DNA of 64,000 nucleotides. It comes from Catonia carolina. Its lineage: Eukaryota > Arthropoda > Insecta > Hemiptera > Achilidae. Positions 10,590 to 23,887 of this stretch are shown here, piece by piece (position 1 is the first letter of the stretch; every line of letters starts with the position of its first letter). The translations under genes were made by a program, and so were the position numbers. The DNA lies in assembly GCA_035578175.1 (NCBI GenBank), contig JAQMRL010000002.1:99426748-99490747 (forward strand), given 5' to 3'. A model generated the notes under the pieces. It did not search any database. It had not been told where the DNA came from and saw only the letters and a list, made by a program, of their open reading frames with translations.

Positions 10590-10727
10590 AGTACTTGGTA
10601 TGTGATAACGCTTATATGCAATCACGAGATGCAGAAGTTAAAAAGGAAGTTTCATAGGATCAGGGAGTTTCATAGGGTTTGAGAAAAATGCTGGCCGGTA
10701 ACAAACAAAAGGAGACTTTTTAAAAAT

Positions 10728-10890
10728 TTTATCGCTCCTTAGTTCTGCCAGTTTTAATGAATGGCTGAGAATGTTAGACCCTGATAGCTCAACAGACGTC
10801 ATGAGTAGAGGCTGTTGAGAAGTTTTACCAAGATATTGATTGCTGGGTAATATTAGAAATGAAAATAAATTAGCCATAAACTTAACGTGC
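10728..10890 (+). pseudogene. Possible decayed coding remnant related to 50266-50460
   Basis: One plus-strand frame reads SASFNEWLRMLDPDSS and, after a stop, VLPRY then LLGNIRNENK. A frame at 50266-50460 reads CLASFEDWIS then SLAEYRLLRRKRSKDIR. The spacing of the F-x-x-W and R/E-Y-x-LL blocks is similar. If real, both are relics of one unknown protein-coding repeat. Confidence 0.25.
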
Positions 10891-11004
10891 TAGGAGTGAT
10901 CTCAACTATTCGGAATTATAGACATGAGATATGCAGTCATATTTTGCGGATACTAAACGATCAAATAGTAACAGATGGTGTTTACCTACAAAATTAGCCT
11001 ATTC

Positions 11005-11665
11005 CGAAAACAGGCCGCACCAAAATTTAAGCCGCATCGAAAAAATTACGATCAAAACTAGGAAAACAAATTTCAATTACAATACTTGTATGTTTTTGAA
11101 AATATTTTATTTTATAAGAAAAAATTACTGTACAAACAAATACACTTACTACTTAATTAGCATTTAGAAGTTTTTGTTTATTTTTTTGTTCAATGCCGAA
11201 CACAAGATTCATCTACACTATTAATAGGTATTTTCTTCCGGCTTCTTTGGTGGATGTCTTTTTCGCGTAGTTAATTACGATTAATTTGAAATTAGTATCG
11301 TAAGTCCTGCGCTGATTTTTGGGTATTCGTATTGACGAAGTACCCTTAACCTATATAGCATCACTCATGACGATTTATAAAATACGAAAAACAACAGAAA
11401 GCAAATCGGATAAAAAAATGAAATATAAGAAAACTGCTACCAATTTTTATACTATAACACCAAACTGATCTAATTGACTGTACACGGACCACGTAAGAAG
11501 AGTGCGTATAAGGAGTGCGTGTGTCTCTCTCTCTTCATACCTACTTATGTTTAAGTAGAAACCATTAATATTATTAAAGCGCGAATGCAACCCGCAGGAA
11601 AAATAAATGGAACCGATTTTTAGGAAAATACTGCGGCTTATATTCAGAACAATACGGTGTAATAG
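11005..11665. mobile_element. Possible pogo-like non-autonomous element
   Basis: Left end has AATTTAAGCCGCA and a second GGCCGCACC; the right end, read inverted, has GAATATAAGCCGCA. The (A/T)TAAGCCGCA block at both ends resembles termini of pogo-type elements known to me. The interior is AT-rich without transposase motifs. Exact ends are uncertain. Confidence 0.3.
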
Positions 11666-11669
11666 ACGA

Positions 11670-12790
11670 CCAAGGAAGAAGCCAAGGAGGAACAAGCCAA
11701 GAGGTTTAATCCGTATTGTTTATGATGATAACATGCACATCCATTAACACATATGCAAGCAACTAACACACTATGCTAAGTGTTATTGGCTTAAACATTA
11801 GTGGCTGTGAGACCTTCATGTCGGAAACCAACGAGATCTTTAAACAAAAACTAAGCCACTCTTTTTAAAAATACCGCTTAGGTATGCTCTCAAAATGAAT
11901 GTAATAAAATAGTAAATAAATATAGAAGTCAAGTTAAATCTAAATATTTAGAACTAATTTTTAGAAATGTTTTTTAATTATGCATAATAGTTAAAGAAGT
12001 TTCTTCATGTTGTGCCTAGTTATGTAGACACAAGTATGTAGTTTTGTAATAAGTTACAAAACTCCATTGGAATTCGAGCGGATAACAGTAATTTTCAAAT
12101 TTCAATTAAGACACATGTGCGCGTATACAAATTCAATATCCTTGTAAAACAATCTTATTTAGTTTCAGTTCTCCAAAAAAACTTGAAATTCGACTGTACA
12201 GAAACGGGTACAGAATTATTCGTACGATAAAAACACTTCTTCTCTGTGTGCTATAAATAGTCACGAGACAGTAGAAAGTAAAGGACGTTCTTTCACGATT
12301 TTAATTCATTTATAATTCTTAAATAAAAAAACAAATAAATAAAAGGAGTAGGTACTATGGACGGAAAGTAAATGAAAAAGAAGCTTAACTTTTTCTTTAG
12401 AAGAAAAGTGACTGAGGAAAAGTCTGTTAATAAAATGAAATGATAGCGTGCTCTGCCTTTTCATTCAAGTAATAAAGACTTTCAGTTGAGGATTATTAGA
12501 TTTAGAATGTAATTACAACCAAAAGACAATAGAATGTTTTAAATTTAACAACCATCTCAAGTGCAAAAAAATTGGCTTTCTTACGATTGTAATATAAAGT
12601 GTAAAATTATTGTAAACGTGAGAAACATTATACAACCCAATGTCAATAAACTTCAAGTTTCATTAACAGTACAAGCCACTAAAAGACTTTTAGAAATTTC
12701 GTTTTTGTGCGCTCTTGTGTCCGTTGTTGCGCATCGTAAAAACGACTTAACTGATTGAAATCATAAATACATAAAGTCTAAGGTATCCTG
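11670..12790. other. AT-rich, one promoter-like TATA site
   Basis: CTATAAATAG at 12251-12260 could serve as a core promoter, but no ORF or exon follows within reach. Otherwise nothing recognised. Confidence 0.35.
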
Positions 12791-12860
12791 ATTCGTTTAG
12801 GAAAAAGAAATAAGCCATAAATTTAATCACAGACTGAAACATTTATGTAGGCTTTGGCAA

Positions 12861-13043
12861 GTGATTAAAATTATCCATGACTTAGAAACTGCTAACGTAC
12901 AAGGGAATACTCCGACCGCTCTCGATGTGTGGTTTCTGGATTTGGCAGCAAAGCCGCAAGTCATTTACCAAAACAGCGTTTCTAGAGTACATCCTTGCGG
13001 CTCATTTATAATTACCGAAGTTTCGTATACAGTAAAACATTAG
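12861..13043 (+). CDS. Unrecognised open frame, possible exon
   Basis: A frame with no ATG at its left end, open from before 12800 to the stop at 13041. The stretch 12895-13025 is GC-richer than its surroundings and avoids stops on this strand. No domain is recognisable. It could be an exon of an unknown gene or chance. Confidence 0.15.
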   Translation: MIKIIHDLETANVQGNTPTALDVWFLDLAAKPQVIYQNSVSRVHPCGSFIITEVSYTVKH

Positions 13044-15199
13044 GCGTTCTTTACATGAATTTCACATTTCTAAAAATGTACTGTAGGTTTAAATACAGAT
13101 TTTAAAATAATAATAAGCCCTTAATGCATTACAGAATTTCTCCCGATTTGTCAGGAATCTCCCCCCCCCCCAAAGAAAAACCGACTCATGAAAAGCTGAT
13201 GAAGTGCATGATATCAAAACCACACTAATATTTTTTACACAATTTTGTGTTTCTGAAGTAGTGTCACTGGCTAAAATCCTCCTCTAAAACTTAACGCAGT
13301 CTCTTTCATATAGTTTTTAATTTAATACATATTGTGATAATTTTTGCTACTTCTAATTGGACAGTTGGAAAATTAAATTTTAAGCAAGTAACAAAAATAT
13401 CTAAACCTTTGTCCTTCTATAAAATAATTTTATAAAGAAACCTATTACAATTGTATGTTTTCAGCGATGGAGAAACAGCTGGAGAGATTTTAATGCAGTT
13501 TTCCGATAAAAGTGGAACTTTCTGTTTAATTAAGTGTCGAACAAGAAAACGTTAGATAGCAGAGTTGTAGACGTTCTTGAGGAGTGATATTTGCGAAGAG
13601 AATCTAAATTATCTTCACTACTTTACATTACGTATTAGTTCACCTAACATTTCATTGTTATGAAAATCTAGCCTATTGCTTTTAGCCTCAACCAGAGGCC
13701 CCGTTCGCTGCGTATCTTTCAGTGAAGGTCCAAAAACGAGGAATCGGAGTAAACAATTTTCAATTTATTTTTTAAAACGTTTCCCGTTCAATTAAATTAT
13801 TGGAAGTATTGGAAAGAAAAGTCAAACACAAAAAAATGTGGCTTACTTAGTTAAATTAATTTTTGTCACCATCGTTCCTTCGTCTTAAGCACTGTACTGT
13901 CGGTCACGCTATCATACGGTAGAAAATGCTATGATTTTTCGTCAAAAGAAGCAAAAGAGCTACTGGTACAACATCCGTCAAAAGAACGATAGCTCAGACC
14001 TTGCAGTCCGCCAACTCAGTTAGTCAGTCAGAAAAGATATGTTCTCCTATCAGGGGACGAGTCTCGTATCGAACCAACCGATAGCAGAAAGGAAACAAAC
14101 TACAAAATCAATTGCTAGAGCTGATTGAGGAGATGCCGTAGCTACATTACTTTAGCCACAAGCGGACTTCACCGTTCCTTTCCAGAACTACGCTTGTCTG
14201 AATGCCCCGGCAGAACCCAAAATGACTCTTTTTAAGGCCACCAATTAAATACCATTTTATGATACCAGTACTTTTTTTGCCATTTATTAACATTTGTTGC
14301 ACATATTTTACTGTAAAGGGCATCAAAATATTAGAAAAGTTTTTGAAGTAATTTTTGAGAAAATTTTGTTTCAGGCTTATTTAAAAGTTTTCAGAAATCA
14401 AAGTAGGCTTACCCTTAACGTAATTTTAAACCTGATGGAAAAATAGTAGTTTAGTTTAATCGGGACGTTCGGAGAACGAATGATATAATCAGTTTATTAA
14501 TAAATTAAAAATTTCCGTTATTCGTTAAAATAAAAATTAAATGACGTCGAAAGACAAGAATAGATTAATTTTTATTATTTTAATACCAGATATATCATAT
14601 AAAAATATGTAAACTATCTTTATTTTTTCTTAAATAGAATACGTAGTACATACTATGTCAAACAAAAATAATACAGCCTGAAGAGACACAGTTGATAGTA
14701 TAAGATTCCACATAAAAAAGAACGCCTGTTTTCAGTAAAATTTAAATCATTCTATACGATATTGTATTTGTATCGAGTGTTCCAAAAGTCTTGTTGTCTA
14801 TCAAACAAAATATATGATGATAATAGAGACTTAATGCTTTATAAGTAATTTAACAAATTTTAACTCGTAAAAACAACTTTTATTTTCACTACAATACTTT
14901 ATTGTAAATTGAATGTGACAGAGCGCCTTGTGTAAGTGATTTACCAGAAATCTTAATTTTTTATGGTCAGCAGTAAATAAAATATAGCTGTTTTATAAAT
15001 AGATGGCTCTACTTTGATATAGTTTTAAGAGAAAATGGCAAATCTTCCTAAATGGGATATCAATTCAAAACAAAAATTCTAAACCAGTTTTATTTCATTT
15101 AGGTTTTTGTAAAGCAATGTTGGAGGGAAGTTTGTTTTGGATAAGTTTGTTTGATTCTGGACTAACCTTGATGATTTTGTTAATCATTTAACTTTTTCT
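13044..15199. other. Mostly AT-rich; GC-richer patch 13860-14240
   Basis: No ORF of note. A C12 run lies at 13160-13171. The patch at 13860-14240 is compositionally distinct and repeats CGTCAAAAGAA twice (13939 and 13976). It may be an element relic or untranslated exon. Nothing else seen. Confidence 0.35.
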
Positions 15200-15210
15200 A
15201 TCTCTACTAC

Positions 15211-15374
15211 GGCTCGTTGGTGTAGTAATTAGCGCAACTGGCTTCTACGCCGGAGTCCCGTGTTTGATTCCCGGTCAGGTCTGTCATTTTTCATCACTCA
15301 ATTTTCATATATCATCATTTTCCACCATCTCCATTAGCATAAATTGCAAAACAATCAGACGTAAAATAAAAAAA
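15211..15374 (+). mobile_element. SINE B with perfect 11-bp target duplication
   Basis: The head reads GGCTCGTTGGTGTAGTAATT (A box) with GTGTTTGATTCCCGG (B box). A short unrelated body and an A-rich tail follow. ATCTCTACTAC stands on both sides (15200-15210 and 15375-15385). This is target-primed insertion by a LINE, and recent enough for the duplication to be intact. The same head (AGCGCAACTGGCTTCTAC) recurs at 32666. Confidence 0.88.
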
Positions 15375-15385
15375 ATCTCTACTAC

Positions 15386-15460
15386 CATCATCGTCAGCTC
15401 ATAATCGGCATCATTATCATCTCCATCATGGTCGTCATCTTCAGCTTTAACTACTTCATG
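15386..15460 (+). repeat. Cryptic CAT/TCA-rich low-complexity run
   Basis: Imperfect CATCATC, GTCATC and CCATCATGG triplets follow the SINE B. No other function is apparent. Confidence 0.5.
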
Positions 15461-15677
15461 TTTAAAATTTTTGCACAGTCCAGTCAGTTTAGTTTGTTTT
15501 ATGTTTAGATTTTAGTTTTTTGAAACACACAACAGAATGTATGTTATTTATACTTTGTTTCAAAGAATATAATTATTCAGACTTAATAGTTTTTGCTTAA
15601 ATTTATAAGCACATTTCAAAAAAACCGATTGCAAAAGAAATTCACCTAGTTAAAAAAATTTTAGATACCACTTTATC

Positions 15678-15771
15678 TGCAGCTATTTACGATAGAGCTT
15701 TAAATCAAAATCGAAGTAATTTAGTAGACTTTTCTGTATGGTAGACTAACTGTTTTACGCTTTATGTAATA
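15678..15771 (+). repeat. Degenerate repeat unit flanking a LINE fragment
   Basis: GCTATTTACGATAGAGCTTT to GTAGACTAAC...CGCTTTATG. A diverged copy lies at 16938-17027 on the other side of the LINE fragment, and a weaker one near 17640-17705. Confidence 0.5.
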
Positions 15772-15795
15772 AAAAAATGTGTTTAATTATTTTCT

Positions 15796-16640
15796 ACTTG
15801 CACCAAGGCTGTTTTCTGTAATCACCAGTGACATACCAACTTGTATCCATACAACTATGGCTATGTTTGCTGATGATATGGCAGTACTTGCGGTTGATGC
15901 CGATCCTGTAATTGCAACTCGAAAGACACAAAACCATTTACACCTGATAGAGTCATGGCTTAAACTTAGGAAAATTAAAATTAATGAAAACAAATCACAA
16001 CAAATGACGTTTACTCTTAGACGACAAAACTGCCCAACCATTTACGTTAATAATATTCCGCTGCCTCACACTACTCAAACACGCTATTTAGGCTTACACT
16101 TGGACAGAAAACGTACATGGAACGCACATGTTACACACACACGCCACAAACTCAAAACACGCTTCTATTAACTGAGATGCTTACTCGATAGACGTTCTAA
16201 ATTAAACACTTCACACAAATTAACAATCTACAAGACAGTCTTAATACCAATCTGGACATATGGCAACTTTTCAGAACAAGATTCTACGAACGGTAACGCA
16301 ATGCCCCTTTTACATCACAAACTTAGTGTTGCACAAAAATTTACAAATCCTATACGTAATTTATGTCGCGAAACAACTATACAAGACGATGCATGACAAA
16401 TTTGAATTACATGACAATCCTCTCATACAAAACATGTACACTAGGGCGATACCGGGTGCTCAGCGCAGACGTTTGAAGCGCCTCTGGCCAAGAGATCTTC
16501 TTGGCCAACTGTAAAATTGTGGTGATGACTGCACGCTCCTTCAAGTAAATCAAGTTTTGAAACATTAGCTTCACATTTATAAATTGTTATATTAATATAA
16601 AAACATATTGTAAATTTCAATTGAAAGTGTCAAAATTTTT
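15796..16640 (+). pseudogene. Jockey-like LINE 3' fragment (FADD to 3' end), decayed
   Basis: Starts inside the RT near PRLFSVITSDIP and continues through FADDMAVL, KINENKSQQMTFTLRR and YLGLHLDRKRTW. The frame ends at TAA 16169-16171, where the sister copy at 32862 has CAA. It continues with LLDRRSKLNTSHK, loses about 57 bp near 16266 relative to the sister copy, and resumes with LRTVTQCPFYITN to the RRRLKRLWPRDLLGQL end at 16514. The 3' UTR runs to about 16640. The 3' 500 bp match 32862-33410 closely, so both come from one family. Confidence 0.85.
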
Positions 16641-17029
16641 TTTCGATAATAATAAATTCTTAAACGTTTTGTCACAAACCTTTGTTAGTACATAAGAAAT
16701 CTATGTACTCTATCTTGTAGAGCTAGAAAAGTAGATACTATGACTGAAATTTCTTTCAAACATATTGATAGTTTTACAAGAACTACCAAAAAGTACAAGA
16801 TAAATAACAAAATCCAAAAAAATTGTTTTGCGATAAGGAGCCAAATGTAATTCCATGGAGTTTGGTTTTTGTAATTTCTAAAGAATTCGGTAATGTTTCA
16901 ATGGATTTTTTATAAATTATACAAAAATTATTACTGCTGCTATTTTCGACAGAGCTTTGAATCTAAAACCATATAGCTCAGCAGATTTCTTTTGTAAGGT
17001 AGACTAACAATTTTTCGCTTTATGCAGTT

Positions 17030-19530
17030 TTACATTTATCATGCATTCTTTGATTAGTTAAACGTTTAAGTACTAAAGAATTTTCCGTGAAATTTTGACG
17101 CTATTTTCACAAATCTTAATTACTTTAAATTAAATAGAGAATCGATTTACCTTATAGAGTTACAAAAGTATGACCACAATTCAAAATATAGTGAATATTT
17201 CTCGAGAAATTGGTTTCAAAAACTTAACACTCTTGGATTACGGTAAATATCAATTTCATACGTAACTCCATACTAGTTTCAAATTCATAAAATCCAAATA
17301 ATCTCTTAAACGAAGGCTAGTAGTATGCTCCGGGACACCTTTGTCATTTTTTTAACAAGTTACAATTTTCTTGCACTTCTTTTTCACTTCTAATTTTCTT
17401 TTAAAGTTAACTTATTTTTCATAGTCTCAGTGCAACCCACGTTACAGTTTCTTTCGTAAATAATTCTCTTCAGTTCTAAAATTTTGTTATTTGAGCTTTC
17501 GCAACTTACTTTGTTTAGTAAAATTAGTCTTAATTTTTATGTATAATCACATAGGGGCGTATGGACACGTAAGTTAAATTTACTTAATTAAGCATTTAAT
17601 TAAGCCATTTTCCCTACAGCTGTTTAAGATAAAAGACAAAAGGCTTTAAATAAAAACCGAAATAATTCAGCAAATTCTTTTTTATAAAGTAGTCGAAATA
17701 TCTTTCTTTTTATGAATTTTAATTAGTGTTAATTAGTAAGAATGGTTCTTGAAATTTTGACTACTTTGTACGGGAACAAAAACCCAGATTTAAATTATAT
17801 ATTTTTATATTATGCGTAAATTTCTAAATATTTTATTCACGCCCTACGGAAAAAATGTATACAAAAGTATACTAAATGCAGGTTTGAGTCCACTTTTATT
17901 TTTATTTTTTTAAATTTCACGGAATAGGAAACGTAAACATCAAGCATTCTTGAACGCGGTGTGAGATTTTTGACTCTCAGTAAATACTAAAAATATAATC
18001 ACTTATTATTTTAAATTTATGAATAGATTGTCGTATTGCAGGTTTCGTAATTAAAAAAAGAAGATAAATTACTATTATTGTAAATGTGTACCCTAAAAAT
18101 AAGAATAAATAATAAACAGGTAAGTCACTCCGATTGGTTATTATTATGGTGCAGTTAACAAAAAAAAAAATTGTAGAAGTTTTCAAATTTTTTAACATAA
18201 ATATTTCTGAAGATTGCAGTAATAATTAAGCATAATATGTGCTCAAAATTACAAATTTTCACCGGAATCATTATTTTATTTTGAAGTTTATTGTATGTTG
18301 TTTTTCCAGGAATACCAAATTTATCCGATAATTAATATTTACTACTTAATCGATCAACTGAAATTGGAAAATCAAGATTTTCTCAACCAAACCCATTTTT
18401 TTTTAAAAATTTGCTATCTAGCCCTAAAGAGTAACGTGTATAGTAAAGTGTAGAGTAAAGTGCACTTCACTCTAGTGCAAAAATATTAAAAGATATAATT
18501 ACAAAAATTCAATTTCGTTGAACATGGCTTCACCAACTTTGATCAATTTCTAATTAACTTATTTATTAAGACGACACAAGAGACACGAAAAAATCGTAGA
18601 GCTTTTACTCTAGTTCGTAAAATCTGTTTTTTTTTTTCAAAATTACAGCCAAAACAATGGTATATTTAAGAATTTAATTATTTTTTTACGACACCAAATA
18701 TAGCTATTTTATAAATCTTTTATGTCAAAACTCATTAAATTTGTTAATTCTGAAATTACAAGCTCAAAATGTAATTAGTCAAAAATGGTTCCAATGAAAT
18801 TTAAATATATTACAAATACTTTTGGATGTAATATTTTCAGGGGTTAAGGAGAGTCTGACACGGAAAATAAAAGGAAATACATGATCGGATTTTAACACTC
18901 GTATACATTGTGAAATTTGAGGTTTCCAATGGTATCAAAGTCACGTCTTTATGGCAACCAGACATTTTATTTAATTTTTGAAAGTATGTTGTATTATTCT
19001 GAAAATTTAGTTATTTTTGTGTTGTTATGTAGAAGTACATTTATTAATAAACAACAGTACATTTAATTAATAAAGAAACAAGCAATTATTGCTTGTTTTC
19101 CGAAAATTACTTTGTTAAAGTTTTCATAGCAGTTTCTCGGAACTGATGAATTATCCAAATTAATCTAATTGTAAGGTTTGTAAAACATGTTAAATTTTGA
19201 ATATTTAAAAAGGAAATTAGCGTTACCTTGTGAGAATTGTTTTCCCTGATATATTCAGTTGATTTTATTTCGTTTAAAAAAGATATACAAAAGAAAAAAG
19301 TAAAAAGTCGTCCTACCTGCTTAAATTTTTTAAAAATATGATAGAAAATGAATTTTGAATTGTGGGAAGCTAGACTTCCATTACGAGGGACGTTCAATGA
19401 TCAATAAGCCTAATTAATGGACACAGAAAAAACGGTACATTCAAAATGACAGTAAAACATTTTTAAGGGTCAAACTGGCAACCACAGGAACACTTTTAAT
19501 CAGCTGTTCGATCATATAAGTTTGTTTTTA
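17030..19530. other. Long AT-rich stretch, diverged repeats
   Basis: No ORF with domain signal. Phrases such as GTGAAATTTTGAC and CTTGAAATTTTGAC (17091, 17750) recur in degenerate form, suggesting old low-copy duplication. A 24-bp near-palindrome centred on AAGTGCACTT lies near 18453. Confidence 0.4.
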
Positions 19531-19534
19531 TCCC

Positions 19535-19740
19535 TGATGTGTGTACGTCGTTATCTGATCAATTTCAGGACAATAAGCAACCCCACGACCCAATGAGAAA
19601 ACAATGATGTGTATGACGCTAAATGAGATGTAGTCTTGTACAGATCCAGGCCGACTATTTCTGAGATAGTATGGTTAATTGAACTTCAACCATCAAAGTG
19701 CACTGGTAACCACTGTCTAGTATTCAAATAAGTAATACGA
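19535..19740 (-). mobile_element. SINE C, body fragment
   Basis: Matches the body of the full copies at 38321 and 56300 (GACAATAAGCAACCCCA, ATGTGTATGACG, GTAGTCTTGTACAGA, GGTTAATTGAAC, CACTGTCTAGTATTCAAAT). The tRNA-like head is missing. Confidence 0.8.
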
Positions 19741-21185
19741 GTAAATAAGTTAGAGCTGATAGTATTACCGTTTATTTTATTTCAAAAGTTCTTTGAGTTT
19801 TTGAACATGCTGTATGTAAGTGTAAGGACTTTATCTGTACGTCTTATCATTTATCTTGGAAAAGGGCAAAGGGGAAGGTTCGGTATCCGTGTGCCTTCTT
19901 CTTATTTCTTATTACTTAAAATGATGAACGTTGTTTTTACATAAGCGTTGTTTATTTTAATAGTATAACTACTTTTTAAAGATTTATTATTTATTCACGT
20001 TATTAAAAATGTCTACACAGTAATAAAATACAATATTACATTAGAAAATCGATTGTATTTATTTTCTCTACTTACTCATAAATTTATTAAATTTCGCTAA
20101 ACCGAATTAATTTTCTCGAGAATGCGGAAATGTTAGTTTCGCTACCACCAGTATAAATTAAATCTAAAAATTGACTACTTTGTAATCTACTGAAAGTAAT
20201 TGTACGTTGTCATACAGTAAGAAACAGTTGTTTAATTAGTGGAACAGTTTTAAAGCGGTGTAATCGAAAATTTGTAACTTTTTGAAATCAGGCATCAGAA
20301 ATAGAATAAAGTAATAAAAATAAAAGTTGTTATACCTGTAATTAATCTATTTTATTTATAAGACCGGTAGGTCTATTGTACTCTTAAATATATTTTAGAA
20401 AGATCTGATATCAAAGATTTTGTCATATTGGTAGCAATTTTTTAAATTGTCATCTATCATTGTGTTTTGTCCATCCATCCGTCCGTCTGTCTATCAAACC
20501 CAAATATCGGAAACTACAGTAGATTCCAACAAACGGTTTTCGGATTCGTAATCAAACACCAAATCGTAGACAAAAAGTTAGTGGTTTCTGGGTTTCTACC
20601 TGGTCGAGACTGAATCTGACGGACGAATGATATTGAATGTTGGCTGGATGATGTGTGGGTGTGAGGACTTGTCTGTGAAGATTTTCGTTGGCCGTTTCTT
20701 ATCTGTATTTTTTTAATTTTAAACTCCCGACTGTTTAGATGTTGCTGCCTTTGCGCGCGGAATGTAGTCAACCGTTACAAAACGGCCTAACAGGCCAAAC
20801 AGGCCTTAGAAGATGTTTGTAGATAGAAATTTCTTGTTTTATTGTTAAGTGAGAATGATGTACAATAAACCTGTAGAGAAGTTTGATAATATTGACGATT
20901 AGTTTAATGCGATTCAGTTTTAATGTTTATCAAGTGTAATTCCTGAATATTTAACCTGATTTGGTTGCGAAATTTTTGAATTATTTTAGAAAATTTGCGA
21001 ACAAGAGCAGGCACGAAAGAAAAAAAAACATTCAGATTAGAATTTACTCAACTTTCTCACTTATTAAGCCATAATGAGATTAAGTTGGTGTAATCTTGAA
21101 CGCCAAAGAAAGCATCATGAATGGTTTTTATTTATTTTTATTTATTTATTTTAAATTCCTAATGTGTGACTTTTCAATTTAATCA
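19741..21185. other. AT-rich with a mixed-composition patch at 20460-20830
   Basis: The patch contains a CCATCCATCCGTCCGTCTGT run (20471) and an 85-codon minus-strand frame (20514-20771), Ser/Gln-rich without a motif. I do not call a gene. Confidence 0.35.
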
Positions 21186-21430
21186 ATTATGAACAATAAG
21201 AAACCCCATTATGAAATGGGGATGATATGTGTATGACGTCGAAATAAGTTATAGCCCTTTACAGACTCAGGTCAACCATCCCTGTGAGTGTGCTACAGTT
21301 AATTGAACCCCAATTTTCAAAGTACACCGATAACAAATGTCTATTATTCGAATCTGTATAAAAGTATTTGAATCACAGACGGTGGTTACCGATGTACCTT
21401 GATGGTTGGGGTTCAATTACCCATACATGA
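21186..21430 (-). mobile_element. SINE C fragment with inverted partial copy
   Basis: 21190-21355 is a minus-orientation SINE C body. 21380-21412 repeats part of it in the opposite orientation (GTGGTTACCGATGTACC ... GGTTGGGGTTCAATTA), giving a short head-to-head palindrome. Confidence 0.7.
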
Positions 21431-23885
21431 ATATTTCATAAATAAAGCTTTAAAGTTATGCAAAGTAAATTGCTTAAAAGTTTTCATTATACTTATTTTA
21501 ATATTGACGACGAGCGTCTTTAATATTCATTTGATTTTAACCAAATTCCATATGTAGTTTATTTTATAAAACAAAACAATGAGTTAACAGGACAACTAAA
21601 CTTCGGGGTGAAAGAGTTTATACGAGAAAAAAAACTTAAAAATTTCCGTTAGTCTTATAAAAAAAAAACTAAAGTTGTAACATTTGTTGGTTCCATTCAT
21701 ATATTTTCTATGCATATTTAGTGTAAGACGCGTAAATTAACAGAGATTTTTATGATTTCTCTGATATCAAATTGAGTGGTAAGTGATTTTTTAAGGTTCT
21801 TTATTAAGTACTTTTAAAGTTTCTTATTTCTATTCTTATTATCACCGGTGTTTTTGGGTTAAACAAACATTAAGCTAATAAGTAACTTTCTTATTAGAAC
21901 ACAAAAACGTAAATCAAAATTACTATCCTGTTTACTGAATTTCATTAATGAAGTCATTATTCTACAGTTCTTTTTGAGTTTACTTTTTGTAATTAAGTCT
22001 TTAAAATAATTCTGCTAGTTACTGGAGATCCTTGGAAAATGATAGTTAAGTCTATCAACTGTGTTGACAAAAGCTTATTTAGCCTTTGACAACGTAAGTT
22101 TCAATGTGCTTAAATATTTGACGGTATCCTATTATACGTCTTCTGAGAAATATTTTATTTCTTACGAGAATGTGTAAAAGAACATTACGATACACAATAA
22201 AATTGGTAAATCAACTACAAATGTGAATTTTGGCAAACCACACACTTTATCTCGTTAATCTTAATGCAGTATCATTATATTTTACTAGTTTATTTACAGA
22301 CTTTAGTGTATCCACTATAATATAGTGCATGATACCATATCTTGAACATCTTGAACTTTGAACAGGGTGATTTCACGCCAGCGTATGACTTTTGAACTGT
22401 AGTTGTATAGAAGAATATTGAGATTTTGTAGACGCAGAAAGTCACCAATGTTGAAGTTTAGTTGAGAATGAACAAGGGTATAGAATTTATCATAATTGTA
22501 AGTGCCGTAAGCTGCAGTATCTCGTTCATAATCAGAGAAATAAAAAAATGTATGCTCTATTGCAGTGCATCCTGCAGGGGAAGATAAAGGGATTTTATGA
22601 TGGCCTCCACTCACCCCTTACAGCCATCTCAACCTCCATGAAAGGAACTAACAGGGAAGCGGGGATAACCTACATGAGTTGAAGAAGTGCAGCAACAGAA
22701 AGAAATCCTTGAAGACGCTGCATTTGCCTATCGGGACATAAATCCAGGGGTGTCGAAAGAAAAACAGTAAAAACTAAAAAAGAAAAACACTAAAACTAAC
22801 TACATATGCCTATGAGTAAATTTGTGCAGGGATTGGCAATGATACCACACCTACAGCGTGGAAAGATAACAAGGAGAAAGAATATAACCACTAACAATAA
22901 GAAAAACAACCAAGCTAACAGCCAAGTAAAAAAAAAAAACAATTATCAAAACAGGAGTCCTATATGACTTAATAACGCTGGTAGGCTACTCAGTTCACCT
23001 ACCAACTTGTCATATGGCTGTCCCATCTGGATCAACCCATCCAATATAATACAATTTTCCTCTTGAACGTTGATATATTCCTGTTGAATTTTTATATCAA
23101 CCCCGCAACCGTCAACGACATTTATAATTTGAACGCATCTCGCCAGGGAAGATATTAGAGTCTATGATGTCTGTTATTTCTGTATTTACCGTTCTCTTTC
23201 TGGCATTGTATCAAAATCTGACGTTTTACTATTTTAAAATTTTATCAAAATTGTTTTACTTATTTTAAAGCCACTTCTACACGGCTTACATTATAGAATT
23301 GAAAATTTTTACAAATTATTTTACCCAGAGCGTGAATATAAAATAATAAACCAAAAACGTTAGTCATTTGCCGAATATTTGTTAAACTTTTATTTTTGAA
23401 CTTTAGCAATTCTTTTATAGTCATTTAATTTTATAAAATTTGTGTATATATACACCAACTTTTTTAATTGAAGACCGAAACAGAATGAGGAACAAATGAA
23501 GGCCATGAAACAGCAGATTTTCATCCGGAAGTTTATTGTGGAGAAATATTGATAATGTATTGAAAGCTCAATAAATGTAGACCTAACACGTATTGGAAAA
23601 ATCTGAAACTGTAATTAAATTTCAGTTTCACATCTGTACAAATATATGTTTTGTTACTTTAACAAATATACTGGATGTGAACAAAATATTGAAACTTTTA
23701 AATATCTTTCTTCATTTTATTTCCATAAAAAATAAAATTCAAAGTAACTCTGCATACAAAAAGCATAAAAAATCTTTTAGTGTACGATGACCATCTTGAA
23801 AAATCCCGGGAGTCCCTTATAAGAATCAACTTAAAAATGTTGAGAAAGGGTTTTGTGCTGGAGTGAGTTTTAGGAATTGATGCTT
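21431..23885. other. No gene recognised
   Basis: AT-rich. The minus frame 22315-22614 has no ATG start and no motif. 22620-22950 is purine-rich and slightly less AT-rich, with only short frames. Confidence 0.4.
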
Positions 23886-23887
23886 TG

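Noticed and set aside
12251..12260. Host gene promoter (TATAAATA)
   Set aside because: TATA-like strings are frequent in AT-rich DNA and no exon follows.
20514..20771. Ser/Gln-rich 85-codon minus ORF
   Set aside because: Low-complexity composition, no motif, and it overlaps a CCATCCGTCCGT-type simple repeat.
22315..22614. Homologue of the 8291-8686 ORF
   Set aside because: Only scattered aromatic matches with gaps, no ATG start. Not better than chance for such composition.
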